Positions 11,224 through 22,158 of a DNA stretch of 64,000 nt are shown in pieces. Each line of letters begins with the position of its first letter. Positions within the stretch are counted from its first letter, which is position 1. Below the pieces are notes generated by a model that saw only the letters and a list, made by a program, of their open reading frames with translations, was not told where the DNA came from and did no database searches. The stretch is from Venturia oleaginea (Eukaryota; Ascomycota; Dothideomycetes; Venturiales; Venturiaceae): positions 1,860,001 through 1,924,000 of the forward strand of contig JABMLP010000004.1 in assembly GCA_013176395.1 (NCBI GenBank), given 5' to 3'. A program made the position numbers and the translations under genes.

Positions 11224-11784
11224 TTACTTGCGCCTCGTACATTTCCGAAGTTCAATCGACAGTTTAAAATGCTTGTTCACCTTCTCCACGAAAGCTCTAC
11301 AGTCTTGGCACACGGCATAGCTTGGAGCGCTGATGAATATTCCAGCTCTGATCAGAGAAATCGGTGGCGGTTGCTGGGACATTTTGACCTGTCTACGCCG
11401 TGGCGCGTCTTGTGATCGAAGCTCTTGCTGTTGTTGCTCTAACCTTCGTAAATTCCTCACCTCTGGATCCAACTCAGCGTCCGAAACCTTTCGCTCACAA
11501 GCCTCTATTTCCTCCCGCAGTCGTTTGAGAGCTTTTGTTTTCTCCCGCAATCGTAGCGGCTATTCTCTTTCCCAATCCTCCGCCGCATTCAAAAACAGAT
11601 CTCTCTCGTTCCAGGCTGCATCATTCTCAGTCTCCAGCTTTCTCAGACGAACAACGCCCGGTGACTTTTCATGAACGATAACCTTTTCCTCCTCAAGCCT
11701 CCAGATTTCGTTCTTGTGCAACTCTGGATTTCCGTCTCGCGGAAGAAAGCAATGTTGTGTGACAAAGAAAGCTATGAGTTGCAT
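11224..11784 (-). pseudogene. Coiled-coil protein frame interrupted by an in-frame TAG
   Basis: One continuous minus-strand frame is broken only by TAG at about 11557-11559. Both halves have the same texture: Glu/Arg/Lys-rich heptad-like text (RLREEIEACERKVSDAE, LRRLEQQQQELRS upstream of the end; WRLEEEKVIVHEK in the first half). The C-terminal part has CQDCRAFVEKVNKHFKL. The family is not recognised. A stop within an otherwise coherent coiled coil suggests a decayed gene, although a missed intron cannot be excluded. Confidence 0.4.
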
Positions 11785-11950
11785 CTCTGCATGGCATCGT
11801 TAACAGCGACATTCGGACTGCTTTGTAAGCCCGACCGCTGATCCTTCCAGATAGTCATCCCCAGGAAAATCGCCCTCCAACAGCCTCTTCGCTCAACATC
11901 TCCAAATCATCTGTTTCCTATTCATCAACAAGATGCTTAAGCAATAATCG

Positions 11951-12271
11951 CTAGGAAACACGACTATCCTCAAGGAATCCTCCTGAGTGAATAGTGCCAC
12001 TAAGATCCAATGCTGCAACAAGCGTAGTAGCGTAGCCTTGCTCAACTGTTATCCTCTTCGGAATACCGTCTTCCTTGCCTTCTCCCGCGGCTACATCTCG
12101 TCTAACGTTTAAGGAGTATGCTCTTGCTTCTCCAGAGATCACAGCCGTCATGGCCGTATCAATAACCCCCGGATGAGGAGAGGAGCTTTGTATTGAATGC
12201 GGTCTCAGTCTCCTAGCGAGTGAATTTTCGAATAGGACATTTGCGTCTTTGGCCAGGGTTAGTCTATTCAC
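11951..12271 (-). pseudogene. C-terminal remnant of a short-chain dehydrogenase/reductase
   Basis: The text LAKDANVLFENSLARRL resembles the SKTANVLFANSLARRL segment found after the catalytic Tyr/Lys in retinol-dehydrogenase-like SDRs. It is followed by HPGVIDTAM and, near the end, EQGYATTLVAALDLSG and a GGFLEDSRV tail, all in the usual order. The Rossmann fold (GxxxGxG) and the catalytic YxxxK are absent: upstream sequence to 12500 shows nothing similar, and the tyrosine region reads YSVNRLTLAKD. This is a truncated, presumably dead copy. Confidence 0.6.
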
Positions 12272-12627
12272 TCGGTATGATATTCCTTGTTTTTGTTAAA
12301 CGACTCTTTCATGGGTACGCTGGAGCGCATGGCGGTGCTTTAGACGTTCGCGATGCGAGGGCATGGTCGAGCAGCCGGGAGTTTCGAGATGAAAAGATTG
12401 GTGCAGGTGAGGAGGAAGTGGCAGGTGTGGTCGACGCTGGAGTGCATTTCAACTCTATTACAAGGCCGTGTCCGATAGGACTTTTGGCTATATAGATAGC
12501 GACGAATTCCTTAGTCGGCTGTTCGGATTAAGAGGACCTATGGTGCCAAGCTTGCTTAATAGTCGCCGAAGTCAATGCGGAAAATTCATAGCTTATCTAT
12601 AATTCTGAAATTTGAATGAGCCTTACA
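12272..12627. other. Intergenic region
   Basis: No gene recognised. The N-terminal part of the SDR gene would be expected here but cannot be found. Confidence 0.4.
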
Positions 12628-13155
12628 TTAAATTAGAGCCGGATTCACTGGACTAGCATAGACATAAGCAGCATGCTTTCTCCCCCCATCATCATACACG
12701 TCCTTCCCCAGCATCTCCCACCCCAACCTCTCATACATCCCCCTCGCAACCTCATCCTTCTCAAGAACAACAAGCAACAACCTTACCCCTTTCCCCCTCG
12801 CCCACTCTCCAGCCACATCTACCAAGCTCGTTCCAAAACCTCTACCCCTTACCTCTGGATCCACAAAAATACGCCCTACACTCGCCGTCCTGGTCATATC
12901 GTTACTCGTCTGGGCGTATATATTCGCTGTAAGGCTATTGGGGCTGGTGGACATGACGGCAACGTGTCCGACTATTTTGTCGTCGTGGAGTAGAACCCAG
13001 GCTTCGAGGAGGTCTGGGGGATCTAGGAAGGAGGGGGGGTTGGAGACGCCTTCGACTGGGTAACCGCTTGTTTTGTGGACTGAGCGGAGGATGATGGAGA
13101 GGGTTGGGATGTCTGAGGGGCGGCGGGGTCGAGCTGAGATGATTCGCTTTGTCAT
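12628..13155 (-). CDS. GNAT-family N-acetyltransferase
   Basis: A single exon encodes 175 aa. The acetyl-CoA binding motif A is clear: VGRIFVDPEVRGRGFGTSLV at about residues 92-111, with R-x-x-G-x-G/A written RGRGFG, followed by AGEWARGKGVRLLLVVLEKDEVARGMYERLGWEMLG, which is the typical motif B with the xxxYxxxGW element. The N-terminus (ARPRRPSDIPTLSIILRSVH) is the usual first strand and helix. Proteins of this kind transfer acetyl from acetyl-CoA to amines or protein N-termini; the substrate cannot be predicted. No signal peptide or membrane segment is seen, so it should be cytosolic. Confidence 0.85.
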   Translation of the reverse strand: MTKRIISARPRRPSDIPTLSIILRSVHKTSGYPVEGVSNPPSFLDPPDLLEAWVLLHDDKIVGHVAVMSTSPNSLTANIYAQTSNDMTRTASVGRIFVDPEVRGRGFGTSLVDVAGEWARGKGVRLLLVVLEKDEVARGMYERLGWEMLGKDVYDDGGRKHAAYVYASPVNPALI

Positions 13156-13968
13156 TTCAAAATCTTGTTGGGGAGGATTGGGAAAGGAGGGTTAAAAATA
13201 TCGTAGGTAGAGGTGAGGATGTGATGGAGCTTGATTGAGTTTAGCAGCGGGTAAGAGCGGGTACTTGTCGTAGGTAAAACCGGCATAGTGAGCTGTCTTC
13301 AATTCAAGCGCGCTCCAGACCGTGGAATGGCAATCGTGCGGTCAGATGGTCATCTTTTTCGAGGTAGGTAAATTTATTGCACCCCTACTACAAAGAAGAA
13401 GAAAAGGTTCGAAACGTACCCCCATCGCCATCGTTATTAGTGATCGTGATCTAGAAATGCCAGATCTCCAAAGGAAAGTCTTCGCACGTAATTTTGGACA
13501 ATAACGAAAGCTAATGAATTCTAGAATCAAACCCGGATCAATGATGAATGCTGTGTTGCAGGCAGGGGTAGGGGAGAAAGAGCTTTTATAAGGGGCAAAG
13601 AAGTGCACGAGCGACACATTCCAGAAGTAGCGGCCAGGGTTATAATGGAGCCGTTAACTCATGTCCACCCGAATCTTCCCAGAAGCCAAAATCAAGATAC
13701 AGTTCGAGAAAGAGGCTCTCGATCGGCTTTCGATACGGCCGAGTCTTACAAAGTTACAAGGGGTTCATTGACATCAGTCCTGAATCTAAGACGGTACACT
13801 GTTTCTCATTATCCAACGGAAGGTAGCACGCCCAGCTTGGCCGCGCAGCCAATCATTTCCGCTATCCAGTTCCGCTGGAAGCATATAAGGTGGCTGGCGA
13901 CTCGACGGACTTGCCTTGGTATATAGCCTTATGGATTCTTGAAGCCATGACCCATTGACATTTGCTTC
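13156..13968. other. Intergenic region (about 0.8 kb)
   Basis: Frames at 13342-13617 (minus) and 13603-13926 (plus) have no recognisable domain and were not accepted as genes. The first bases hold the GNAT promoter. Confidence 0.4.
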
Positions 13969-16391
13969 TTACCATAACCCACATACTGGCTGACGGACCT
14001 TGCATGCAAAAGCTTCTCTGAACATTCTCGAATTGCTTGTAGCTCCCATACTCCTGAACTGTGGCGGACTATGCCAATCCGAGTATACTTGTTTGATCAA
14101 TCTCTCTGGACTTTGATTCGAACACCAAAACGTCGAATACCTCAAGAAGAACAGCTGCTCAGCCGTAAAGTTTAGACCAGGAAGTAGCGCGTTGGCTTGT
14201 GGGCTCAAAACGGCGCGTTGCTTTCATGCAGAAAAGGAAGCAGAAAGGGCACCAGCATCTGCGATATTTTCACCCAAGGTCTGGCGGCCATTAAGTGGGG
14301 TTTGAGGACCTGGGGTAGCCGAAGGGACGCTGTAGTTTGAGTATTGGGAGACGAAGCATTGAGTTTTGTTGTCGAATCTCGAGCGGGTGGTTTGATCCCA
14401 CCAATCTGAGTAGTGCCCATTCTAACAATGTCAACTTGGTCCCTCACTTGGGAAGCTTAGTTGTATCTTACCTCGTCATACATAGCTCCGCTGTTTTCAA
14501 ACCCGTGCGTGATCTCATGACCCGTAATACTTCCAACAGCACCGTACGAGATGTACTCTGGCAGTTGACTGCTGAAGATAGGATGTTGCAAAACACCCAG
14601 TGGCAGGATGAGCCTGTTTCCTGTGCTCTGGTAGTTTGCGTTAACTTCCGAGACAGATAGATCCCAGCTATCAGTATCGGTCTTGAGTAAGCTTTTCCAC
14701 TGTCTGTTGAGTTTCTGTGACGCAAATGTCCGGCTGTTATTGAAGAACGATGTCGTTATGGTCGTGTCTCTGTAATATGTTTGCAGCTGGACAGGATTGG
14801 TAATGTTTGGAGATAAAGTTGGGAAGCCGATTCGCGCCACCATTTTATCCAGTTTGAGTATGGCTTTGGTCCGCGCTTATGCTGACATCCATGATTCGTT
14901 CTCAAGATTTTGCTTGAAGGCAGCCATGATATTCTTCACCATTTCTTCTGCGAGCTCTTTAGCACCAGGAATTGAGTGTCTCTGTACGTAGGCAGCACTA
15001 AGAAGCTACCTCAGACTCTGGTCGATTTCGTCGGTGCAGATAACACTTCCATCCTGCACCGTCGCCGGTTGTTGTCTAGTCAAAGATACCGTGAGGCCTG
15101 ATATTGGTTTGATGTAGGAGCGATGTAGTTTACCAGCCCAAGAGATTTTGATTCTGTTCTGGAGGTATTGATATGTGATCTCTTCCGATGTGTGTAAGAA
15201 TGGTGGAAAGATTGCCGGAGAAACAAGGATCGCTGTTGATTATTTTCGTTGGCTTATAATCAGCTGGTACAAGCGCTTCCAATATGGAAGTTGTGGTGAT
15301 GTTTGACAATAGCTGATCCAGTTCAATAAGTGTGGTCGGATGGTAAGAATACTGACTCTGTCAGTTGAATTTTGTGCAAGGAATAGAAAACTCACATTCA
15401 AGTCAACATATTTATTGGGAACGATGGATATTCTCGCAAGATCAGCTTCAAACCGAACGGCCGATTCAAGCTTCGTTGGCCTCCGATCTATCTTGAGAAG
15501 AGTATACATATCAGCAAGTGCGCTGGTGTAGCTAGAGAGCGTCTTGTTATTGCTGTAGTATTGGAGAGCAGGTAGGCTTGTCCTCGGAGCTCGAAGGCTG
15601 ATGACATTTTGATCAGGTACGCGATCATCTGTCTGTACCCTAGGTCAGACTCAGTGCCGTTACATTGTACGAAGGCTTACATCAATTGTGATTCTGATCA
15701 AAGCGGACACAGAGTTTTGAACCGCCCACAACAAGCCTGCTGTAATTCTGTCTTTGTTGGATCCATGTCTATACCAAGTTTGACGAAAATCTTGAAGCAT
15801 ATCTATAAGGGGAGTGACTCTGGCAAGTTTTATGGCGGCATCATCTTTGCATGACTGATAGGCGGACTTGAGCTTTTCAAAGTTCTGAGCGTCGGCGACC
15901 TTCTCAGCCGTGGAGAATTCATGGTTCTCAGCATATTCGCCTTCCAATATTCTATTCAGTAAGACAAGATTGCGATCTCCTAACTGGTTCAACACAGATA
16001 CGCCTGATGCTAGTCAGTCAAGCACCGTCGGCTTGATGGTCTTACAGTGGGCCGACTTGCTAGATTGAACTGGACTCAGTGGGTGCTTCTGTTGCCAACC
16101 ACCGCAACTGAAGGTATGGAAGTCTGTGCAAGGGTCTACTGCGGTTGATGCCAGATTCTCCCGAATAAACTGTGCATGCTGAATGCATAGCGTCGTGTTG
16201 CATATTGATACATCAGACTGATCAAGACTATGGCCTAGTTTTTCGGCGCTGCTGCTGAGCGACAAGAAGGTAAGAAGGGTGAGGAACATGAGTACGAGGT
16301 TGGAAGAAGCTACAAACGGAGAAGGGTACCTACAACAGGCATGGGCATTCGGAATTGGTAAGTCGAGGTGCTCAGTTTGAGCCACCTCCAC
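13969..16391 (-). pseudogene. Peptidase M13 (neprilysin-like) gene, broken by stops
   Basis: M13 landmarks appear in order on the minus strand. The N-terminal part has a hydrophobic leader (LVLMFLTLLTFLSLSSS) and then LASTAVDPCTDFHTFSCGGW. The centre has NIMAAFKQNLENESWM and KMVARIGFPTLSPNIT. The zinc site GSITGHEITHGFENSG has HEITH at 14505-14519, followed by DWWDQTTRSRFDNKTQC and TLGENIADAGALSASFSA. The C-terminus ends LW as in the family. At least two nonsense codons lie in conserved text: TAA at complement(14877..14879) in the WMSA-stop-ARTKAI segment, where CAA would be a one-base change, and TGA at complement(14224..14226) where TGG is expected (SA-W-KQRA). Several introns (for example at about 14410-14472) still look spliceable. 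M13 enzymes are zinc endopeptidases, usually secreted or type II membrane. The decay seems recent because the text is well preserved. Confidence 0.82.
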
Positions 16392-16641
16392 TTATATCGA
16401 TGACCAAATTAATGGCATAGTGCTTGGGGACTATGACCATCCTTGATTGCCGTCGCTTTTCGCTGAGTACTATGGTAGGCTGTGGCGGCGAAGAGAGAGG
16501 CAAGAGGAGGATGTCGGTTGAGTAATCAATGGAGGATGAAGATGAGAAGAGGATCAATGGGGAGAAGATACATGCATAGTAAAACGCAGACTAGATTATA
16601 TTCGAGCTATGAAAGGGAAAGATGCGATGATGGCCTGATGG
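16392..16641. other. Short spacer between the M13 pseudogene and a LINE
   Basis: No gene. It should hold the former M13 promoter, and at its right end one copy of the LINE target-site duplication (ATGATGGCCTGATGGT, from 16627). Confidence 0.5.
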
Positions 16642-19523
16642 TTGATCGATTGATTGATTAATTGATTTTATCCTACTCGGTTGCAGCCGCTTAATCACGC
16701 AGCTATGCCCGGTTAGGGGGACTTCATCAGACAGCCGACACGTGATATGATCTACCACGTCCCACTTCGCCCTGCTTACCAAAACAAGACCAGCTATCCC
16801 CTCGATCCCCCCTCTTTTCCCTCAACCACTATTTCCAGATGCCCAATGGCTCTTGTAAATGTCTGTTGTTCTACCAGTACATCTGTGCTATCTAGATTCC
16901 GGGAGGCAATGCCTCATATTTCGCTTTCCGTCTACCTACAGTCTCCCCTCAATGCTCAGCGTCGTCTGCGCGTTTTCGATCCCACTATGCCCAAGGATCC
17001 GCGTCTGTTCCATGAATCTGATAGCTTTGGTGGCTAACTCATGCGTAGTCAAGATATTCCGGAGGTTGTTTCGTCCTGGGAAGCGGCCCAACTCGTCTCT
17101 CCGGATGTCCCGGAACTTGCGGCATTCCAGGAGGATATGGGCTACGGTCTGCATCCCTTCACGGCAGTCACACCTAGAGTCTGGGATACCTTGGACACGT
17201 CGGCTGAAGAGGAAGGCCTTGAGCCCTATCTTTTCAGTTCTCATCTGTACGAGGATCGCACTTTCTCGCTTGCTCCGGTCTTGATGGAGTTGGAGCACCC
17301 TTTTAGTAGGCTTAGGTGTGTATCTCCTCGTGGCTTTCCCCTTTGTCTCGGATTTCCAGCTAGTCAACCATTGTTTATTCACTACCTTCCAGCACCACGT
17401 CTTGAGTGTCGTTCTTAGCGGGTACAGTTCCGGTGGCATATCAGCTCTTGGTCCTTTCTCTCCGTCTTCTCTCCATCCAGTGGCCTCCCTGGCGGCTTGG
17501 TCAGCGGCCTCGTTCCCGTCAATTCCCTCGTGGGCAGGGATCCATCGAATGTTCACGATAGCTCCGTACTCGTGAAGTTGTGTGATCCGTTGTACAATCC
17601 GCTTGACAATGTATGCTCCTGATCGGCCTTCCGGCCTTGTCAGCGAGCGTATCGCTGCCTGGTTGTCGGTGAAGATATTGATGTCTCTCCGTTCGTTTCT
17701 TGCCTCGATGTCTGTTTGAACCATATGCAGCGCTAGATTTATTCCTTAAAGTTCAGCTGCGTACACCGTGGAGGTCGTCTCAGGGCCCATATACGTGCTT
17801 CTCGTCTGTCTTTTCAGCGGCCAGACTGCTACAGCGCCTGTATGTCCGTCTATGCTACTCCCATCTGTATAGATGCAAATATTACCCTCGACTCTAGTGA
17901 CGGAGTCGTGCTCAGAGTGTGCCGCTTCATCGCTTGGTGCGATATGTGTCTTTGGGCCTTGCCACCATGGTGCTGCTACGAACGGCGGGATTGTCTCTCG
18001 CTTGTCGAGATTTGCTGCTCCTTTCTCTTCGGCATCTCGATATATGTTGTATAATGGGCTATCGTAGCTTGCTCGTTGTCTTGACCTTGGTTCTCCGAAT
18101 TGAGTATCTAGCAGTTTAGGGAGGTCTTGGCACGTGAGTATACGGCTGAGGGTTTCGGTGTTGTGTTTCCAGATCTGTTGTTCGACTGGGAGCAGGTAGG
18201 TCTCCATGTCGAGGGCGACTCTGGATGTCGCTTTGAACGCTCCACAGATAATTCGTGCTGCACGTGTTTGGATTGACTGAAGTGTATCGAGCGTTTTTCT
18301 CGTGTATGGTTTTCCCCTCATTCCTGAATTCGACCAGATTGAGCACGCGTACATCATCTGAGGGACTACTACTCCGCGGTAGATTTTTCGCATATCTAGC
18401 AGACTGACGCCCCATGTTGAGCTGCCCAGAGAGCACAGTGCGTTCACTGTTTTTGTAGTTCTCCGCTTGATTTCTTCGATGTGTTCCTTCCATTGGAGTT
18501 TGCTGTCTAGCGTCACGCCTAGATATTTGCACGTTGTCTTAGGCGCAATGCATCCCCATGCCGTTTGAACGGGCTGTTGTGTGTTTATACGGGTGCGTCT
18601 TCTTGTGAAGTGTGTCAGCTGGAACTTTTATGGGGCGAATTTTGATGCATGTGTCTTTGCCCAACAGTTTGCCTTTTCCAGCGCGTTTTCGAGTTTCTTG
18701 CACGATTCCTCTGTTGTGTTGCCCCATGTAAGTATGGCTGCGTCATCGATATAGCCTGTAGCTGCAGTATCGTCGCCTGAGTCGCGTTGCTCAATAAGGT
18801 CAGAGTTGTAGAATATGTATAAGATGGGGGATAGGGGCGATCCCTGTGGTACCCCAGTCTCGACCGTGTACTCGTCAGATTCGTAGCCATCGATGACAAT
18901 TCGCGTGCGTCTATCGCTCAGGAAGCTAGCAATCCATCGTACTGTTCTCTCATCAACTTTTTTTTCCCGAAGATTGTGTAGGAGTCTCTTGTGGGATACG
19001 TTGTCGAAGGCGCCTGACACGTCAAGGAGCAGCAGGCTAGCGACTTGTCCTTTTCCGTTGTTCCAAGCGTTGTAGATTCTCTCGATTACAGCGTGTAGTG
19101 CGTGTTCCGTTGACCTTAACTTCCTGCCTCCCATGTGCATCCTTGGGATGACTTGGTGTGTTTCCACCAGGTAGCTAAGTCTCTTAGCGATTACTGCGTC
19201 CATGGCCTTGCCAATCGTATTCAGGAGCGCAATAGGTCGGTATGCCTTTGGAGTCGAGTAGTCGTTCTTCCCTGGTTTGCGTAGCACTACCGTGGTCGAG
19301 CTTTGGAAATGTGTCGGGTAGTGGCCCAGTTGTAGGCTCTGGTTCATAATTGTCGCCAGGTGTCCCACCAACATATAAGATGCCGTCTGCAAGGCCTTGT
19401 TTGGGATCCCATCCGGTCCCGGGGCCTTGAAGGGTGACGCTGCTTGTATTGCGTCCAGTACCTCCTTCTCAGTAACGTTTGGCATTGGTATACAATCATC
19501 ATATCTTGCATCCTGTAGATCGT
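16642..19523 (-). mobile_element. 5'-truncated non-LTR retrotransposon (I/Tad-type LINE) with target-site duplication
   Basis: The element lies on the minus strand. Its 3' end is a (TTGA/TCAA)n-like tail at 16642-16670, and the truncated 5' end is at about 19523. The two sides carry the same 16-base sequence, ATGATGGCCTGATGGT, at 16627-16642 and 19524-19539, the expected target-site duplication. The interior encodes reverse transcriptase and RNase H. The 3' region just inside the tail (AACCGAGTAGGATAAAATCAA and the stretch to about 16800) is shared with the element at 50080-51677. Confidence 0.88.
16936..19523 (-). pseudogene. LINE pol: reverse transcriptase, RNase H and terminal CCHC segment, disrupted
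   Basis: Reading down the minus strand: DAIQAASPFKAPGPDGIPN (RT start), SSTTVVLRKPGKNDY, AYRPIALLNTIGKAMD, LLLLDVSGAFDNVSH (first catalytic Asp), GVPQGSPLSPILYIFYNSDL and TGYIDDAAIL (the YxDD catalytic box). Next come the thumb region (KYLGVTLDSKLQWKEHI), RNase H (ICIYTDGSSIDGHTG, STVYAAEL, NIFTDNQAAIRSL, WIPAHEGIDGNEAADQAA) and a Cys/His segment CDCREGMQTVAHILLEC. The coding is broken by a frame change near 18628 (after HASKF) and by a TAA at the junction AAEL-stop-GINLAL near 17745, where CAA is likely. The apurinic endonuclease domain and ORF1 are missing because of 5' truncation. It cannot move by itself. Confidence 0.88.
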
Positions 19524-19882
19524 ATGATGGCCTGATGGTGACGAGAAAAGAGGACAATTTTACTCCCATCATATACACGTGACCATCTGCTATCCTCGGA
19601 CCCCATCGGTGTCCCGTGTGACGGCTTGGCAGAGGTTTGCCAAGGTCTACCAAGTAAGGGCATGGTTAACTTAGTTAACAAACAATTAATAAGCAGTCGG
19701 CTCTAAGTTAAACGACGTCGAAATCCATGTTACGGATATCCTCCCATGGTGCATTTGTCACGGCTAGTAGTAAATAATGAAAGGCGTGAGCAGCAATCAG
19801 GTATGGACTAAATGTGATAGTGAACTACAGGTAGCTATGTAAATGGGGGCTGGGGGCAAGGCCGACTTATAGGTCTTGCTGT
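19524..19882. other. Spacer upstream of the LINE insertion
   Basis: Begins with the second copy of the LINE target-site duplication. The rest is noncoding, with no recognisable gene. Confidence 0.4.
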
Positions 19883-20030
19883 GGCCCGTGTACTGTGGCG
19901 CCTTGTTAGGTGCTTGGACACTGTGGTTGTTCCAGTAGCCTAGCAAGCCGTCACATGGCTCGTGTACTGTGGCGCCTTATTAGGTGCTTGAACACTGTGG
20001 TTGTTCCAGTAGCCTAGCAAGCCGTTACAG
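19883..20030 (+). repeat. Two-copy 74-bp tandem repeat
   Basis: Positions 19883-19956 and 19957-20030 are the same 74-bp unit with a few substitutions. Each holds CGTGTACTGTGGCGCCTT and TTGTTCCAGTAGCCTAGCAA. No coding role is visible. Confidence 0.85.
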
Positions 20031-20270
20031 CATTAGCCTCATTATTAGCCGTTACATACGCCGCATCATATCTCCTTCGCTCTTTTGGGTTCTTAAGCAC
20101 TCCATACGCTTCTTGTATTAATCGGAATACAGGCGTCTTCTCTCACATCTCTGCGTCGGTCGCTTGTTTATCAGGATGATACTTTAGCACACGTTCACTG
20201 AGAACCAGGAGCAGTCTGATTGTGGCGGACAGTCTCAGCGATGTCGTCGAGGTGCCAAAGCTGGCCAGGG
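20031..20270 (-). pseudogene. J-domain (DnaJ-like) remnant
   Basis: One minus-strand frame reads SERVLKYHPDKQATDAEM, stop, then EKTPVFRLIQEAYGVLKNPKERRRYDAAY. This matches the second half of a J-domain: helix II, the HPDK loop (20164-20178), helix III (FRLIQEAYGVL) and helix IV (NPKERRRYD, near 20059-20090). A TGA interrupts helix II/III, and the start of the domain is not clear. J-domains stimulate Hsp70 ATPase activity. It overlaps the end of the Ser-rich frame upstream in another frame, and may be its decayed 3' exon or an unrelated scrap. Confidence 0.55.
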
Positions 20271-20801
20271 GCAGATGCTGGACAATGTAGAGGTAGCGCG
20301 GACGGGAGAGACTTGAGTGGTCCGGTACGTCCTCCCAGAAAGAGCGGTTGTGTGCGATGGTTCGTGGAAGCGAACTGACGAGGACGGAGCGACAGTGCGG
20401 GTCTTGTATGGCGGGCGGGGAGTTGAGCGTCTTGCATCTGCAATTGTGCTGGTTTTAGATCGGGAGGAATTAATAGATATGTCGACACTCCTAAAATGAG
20501 AAGGATAGGAGCTCAGAGCCGTCGACTCGGTGTTTGCTGAACCAGCAGCATATCTTGTCGAGGTGAGCCCTGAATAGATGCTGGTTTTAGTCGAAGACGA
20601 ACCAGATGTTGGATATGCAGAGCTACGATGGTCAGAAAAACCGACTGGCTTTGATCTGACACCGCTCGACGGAGTGTTTGAAGACATCATAGTTTCTTCG
20701 GCGGGCTCACTCTGAAGGGAAATTCTGACCGAGGTGTTGGAACTGCGAGAAGTGTTGAAGCCTTTGGAAGACGGATGTCTAGAGTATTGAGAACAAGCCA
20801 T
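20235..20801 (-). CDS. Hypothetical Ser/Thr-rich protein (uncertain)
   Basis: From an ATG at 20801 the frame reads MACSQYSRHPSSKGFNTSR and remains Ser/Thr/Arg-rich for 188 aa with no hydrophobic segment and no known domain. The frame end overlaps a J-domain remnant in a different frame, so an unseen intron could join the two (Ser-rich N-terminus plus J-domain). Intron positions could not be established. Low-complexity text alone is weak evidence, so the call is tentative. Confidence 0.3.
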   Translation of the reverse strand: MACSQYSRHPSSKGFNTSRSSNTSVRISLQSEPAEETMMSSNTPSSGVRSKPVGFSDHRSSAYPTSGSSSTKTSIYSGLTSTRYAAGSANTESTALSSYPSHFRSVDISINSSRSKTSTIADARRSTPRPPYKTRTVAPSSSVRFHEPSHTTALSGRTYRTTQVSPVRATSTLSSICPWPALAPRRHR

Positions 20802-21611
20802 GGTGAGTGGTGAGTACCTGTAAATATGTTTTAATAATGACAGAGGTGAAAGTGAGACTTCTAACCGACGAGAATATTTCTCGCAACATAGTCTCATATA
20901 CTGAATCGAGCTGCACAGTGTTCAGCTCTGTTGAAAAGTTCTGTTCTATATCGGTACAGGGTTTTCAAGTCAGTGAGATATACACTTTCATTCTGTATTG
21001 AAGGAGAGATCGCTAATACATTTAACAAGCAACATTGTCTCAGACTGGCACGATCTATACCATACAAGAATAATGTCGTTGTTCTGAAAGGGTAAAGCAA
21101 GATTGATAGGCTGCGCAAGGTAAACAAAGACATTGTCCCTCGTCACTGTACACAGCACAATACGAGAGAGATGCTTAACGTTGAAGCGAAGGTTAAGGAT
21201 TGGGAGAAGAAACTGGATGACGGAGGAAGTACGTGCTCACTTTCGAGGAGAAGGATGAGTAGGTGTTGAGGAAATGGAGTCACAGAGACGACGAACATCC
21301 GACTTGATTGTCGAATAAGTTAATCCCCCTAGACCCGAAAGGTTGCGCACAAATTCGAGCTTCTGTCATTGTTGCTGCACGTCCAGGCCGATATGGCTAC
21401 AAATCCGGTTGTCCCAGTCCTGCGGCGAATTTGCAGGCCTCATAGGCTCCATCTATTTCGGCCTTGAACCATTGCAGAAAATTGGAACAAACGCAAAGTA
21501 TAAGAGTAATTCATTTCTTGTCAGATTGAGTAATCACCTATCACGACAATCACGCGGGATGCAGTTGTTCATCACTGCATTCCATCGTGTATCAAGCCCA
21601 TTCCAACTACG
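20802..21611. other. Intergenic region
   Basis: No gene recognised on either strand. A plus-strand frame from 21343 runs opposite the small minus-strand gene below and looks like its antisense shadow. Confidence 0.4.
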
Positions 21612-21880
21612 ATTCCTTTATCTTCTCCGCCACGACCTTGTCATTCTCATCACAAATATTATACATGTGAGTTTTTACCCCTCTCGTCCACGACAACTTG
21701 GGAAACAAGACCAGTCTCTTTCTTGCGTAATCCATCCTTTATTGAAACAAAGTAGAAAATTTCATCTCCAACATAGAACTCGGGCCATGGCTGGCAAGGC
21801 CGAGTACTGATTCCGAACATTTCTTTGGCGTATTCACTCTTGGAAGCTCGGGAAAGGCATGTACAGAAGATATAGGCCAA
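21612..21880 (-). CDS. Small hypothetical protein, possibly frameshifted
   Basis: A minus-strand frame contains FYVGDEIFYFVSIKDGLRK and then KETGLVSQVVVDERGK, which looks like real beta-rich protein text. It stops soon after, but an overlapping frame continues with THMYNICDENDKVVAEKIKES before a TAG at about 21610. A single-base change or a missed splice could join them. The pattern (GD.I.YF ... TG.V..VV ... Y.ICDE...V) resembles small SH3/Tudor-like barrel domains in fungal proteins of unknown role. This is an impression only. Start and end are uncertain. Confidence 0.3.
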
Positions 21881-22158
21881 TGTTTGGCAGCGTAAAACGA
21901 TGGCAACGAATTTTTCTCTCTGTGGAGAGGATGAGCACGTAGATTGATGAAGGATCGATTAGATTTTAGTCTTTGATTTCGTGATGTTTGCGAGTGAGGT
22001 AGCCGTGCGGTTGTATTTGTACGAGCTGACCGGTCAGTCTTGCCCACGTCACGCGAGCTTATCTGGTTTTCGAAAAGCGGAGAACTGGTGAGGGCGTCCT
22101 TAACGGAAACTATAGGACGATGAGGAGATATTCTTTAATTTGTTTCCATCATCACATA

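Noticed and set aside
13342..13926. Two overlapping frames after the GNAT gene
   Set aside because: No domain or splicing partners, and the text is not protein-like.
21343..21810. Long plus-strand frame (155 codons)
   Set aside because: Opposite the small minus-strand gene, no recognisable domain and poor texture.
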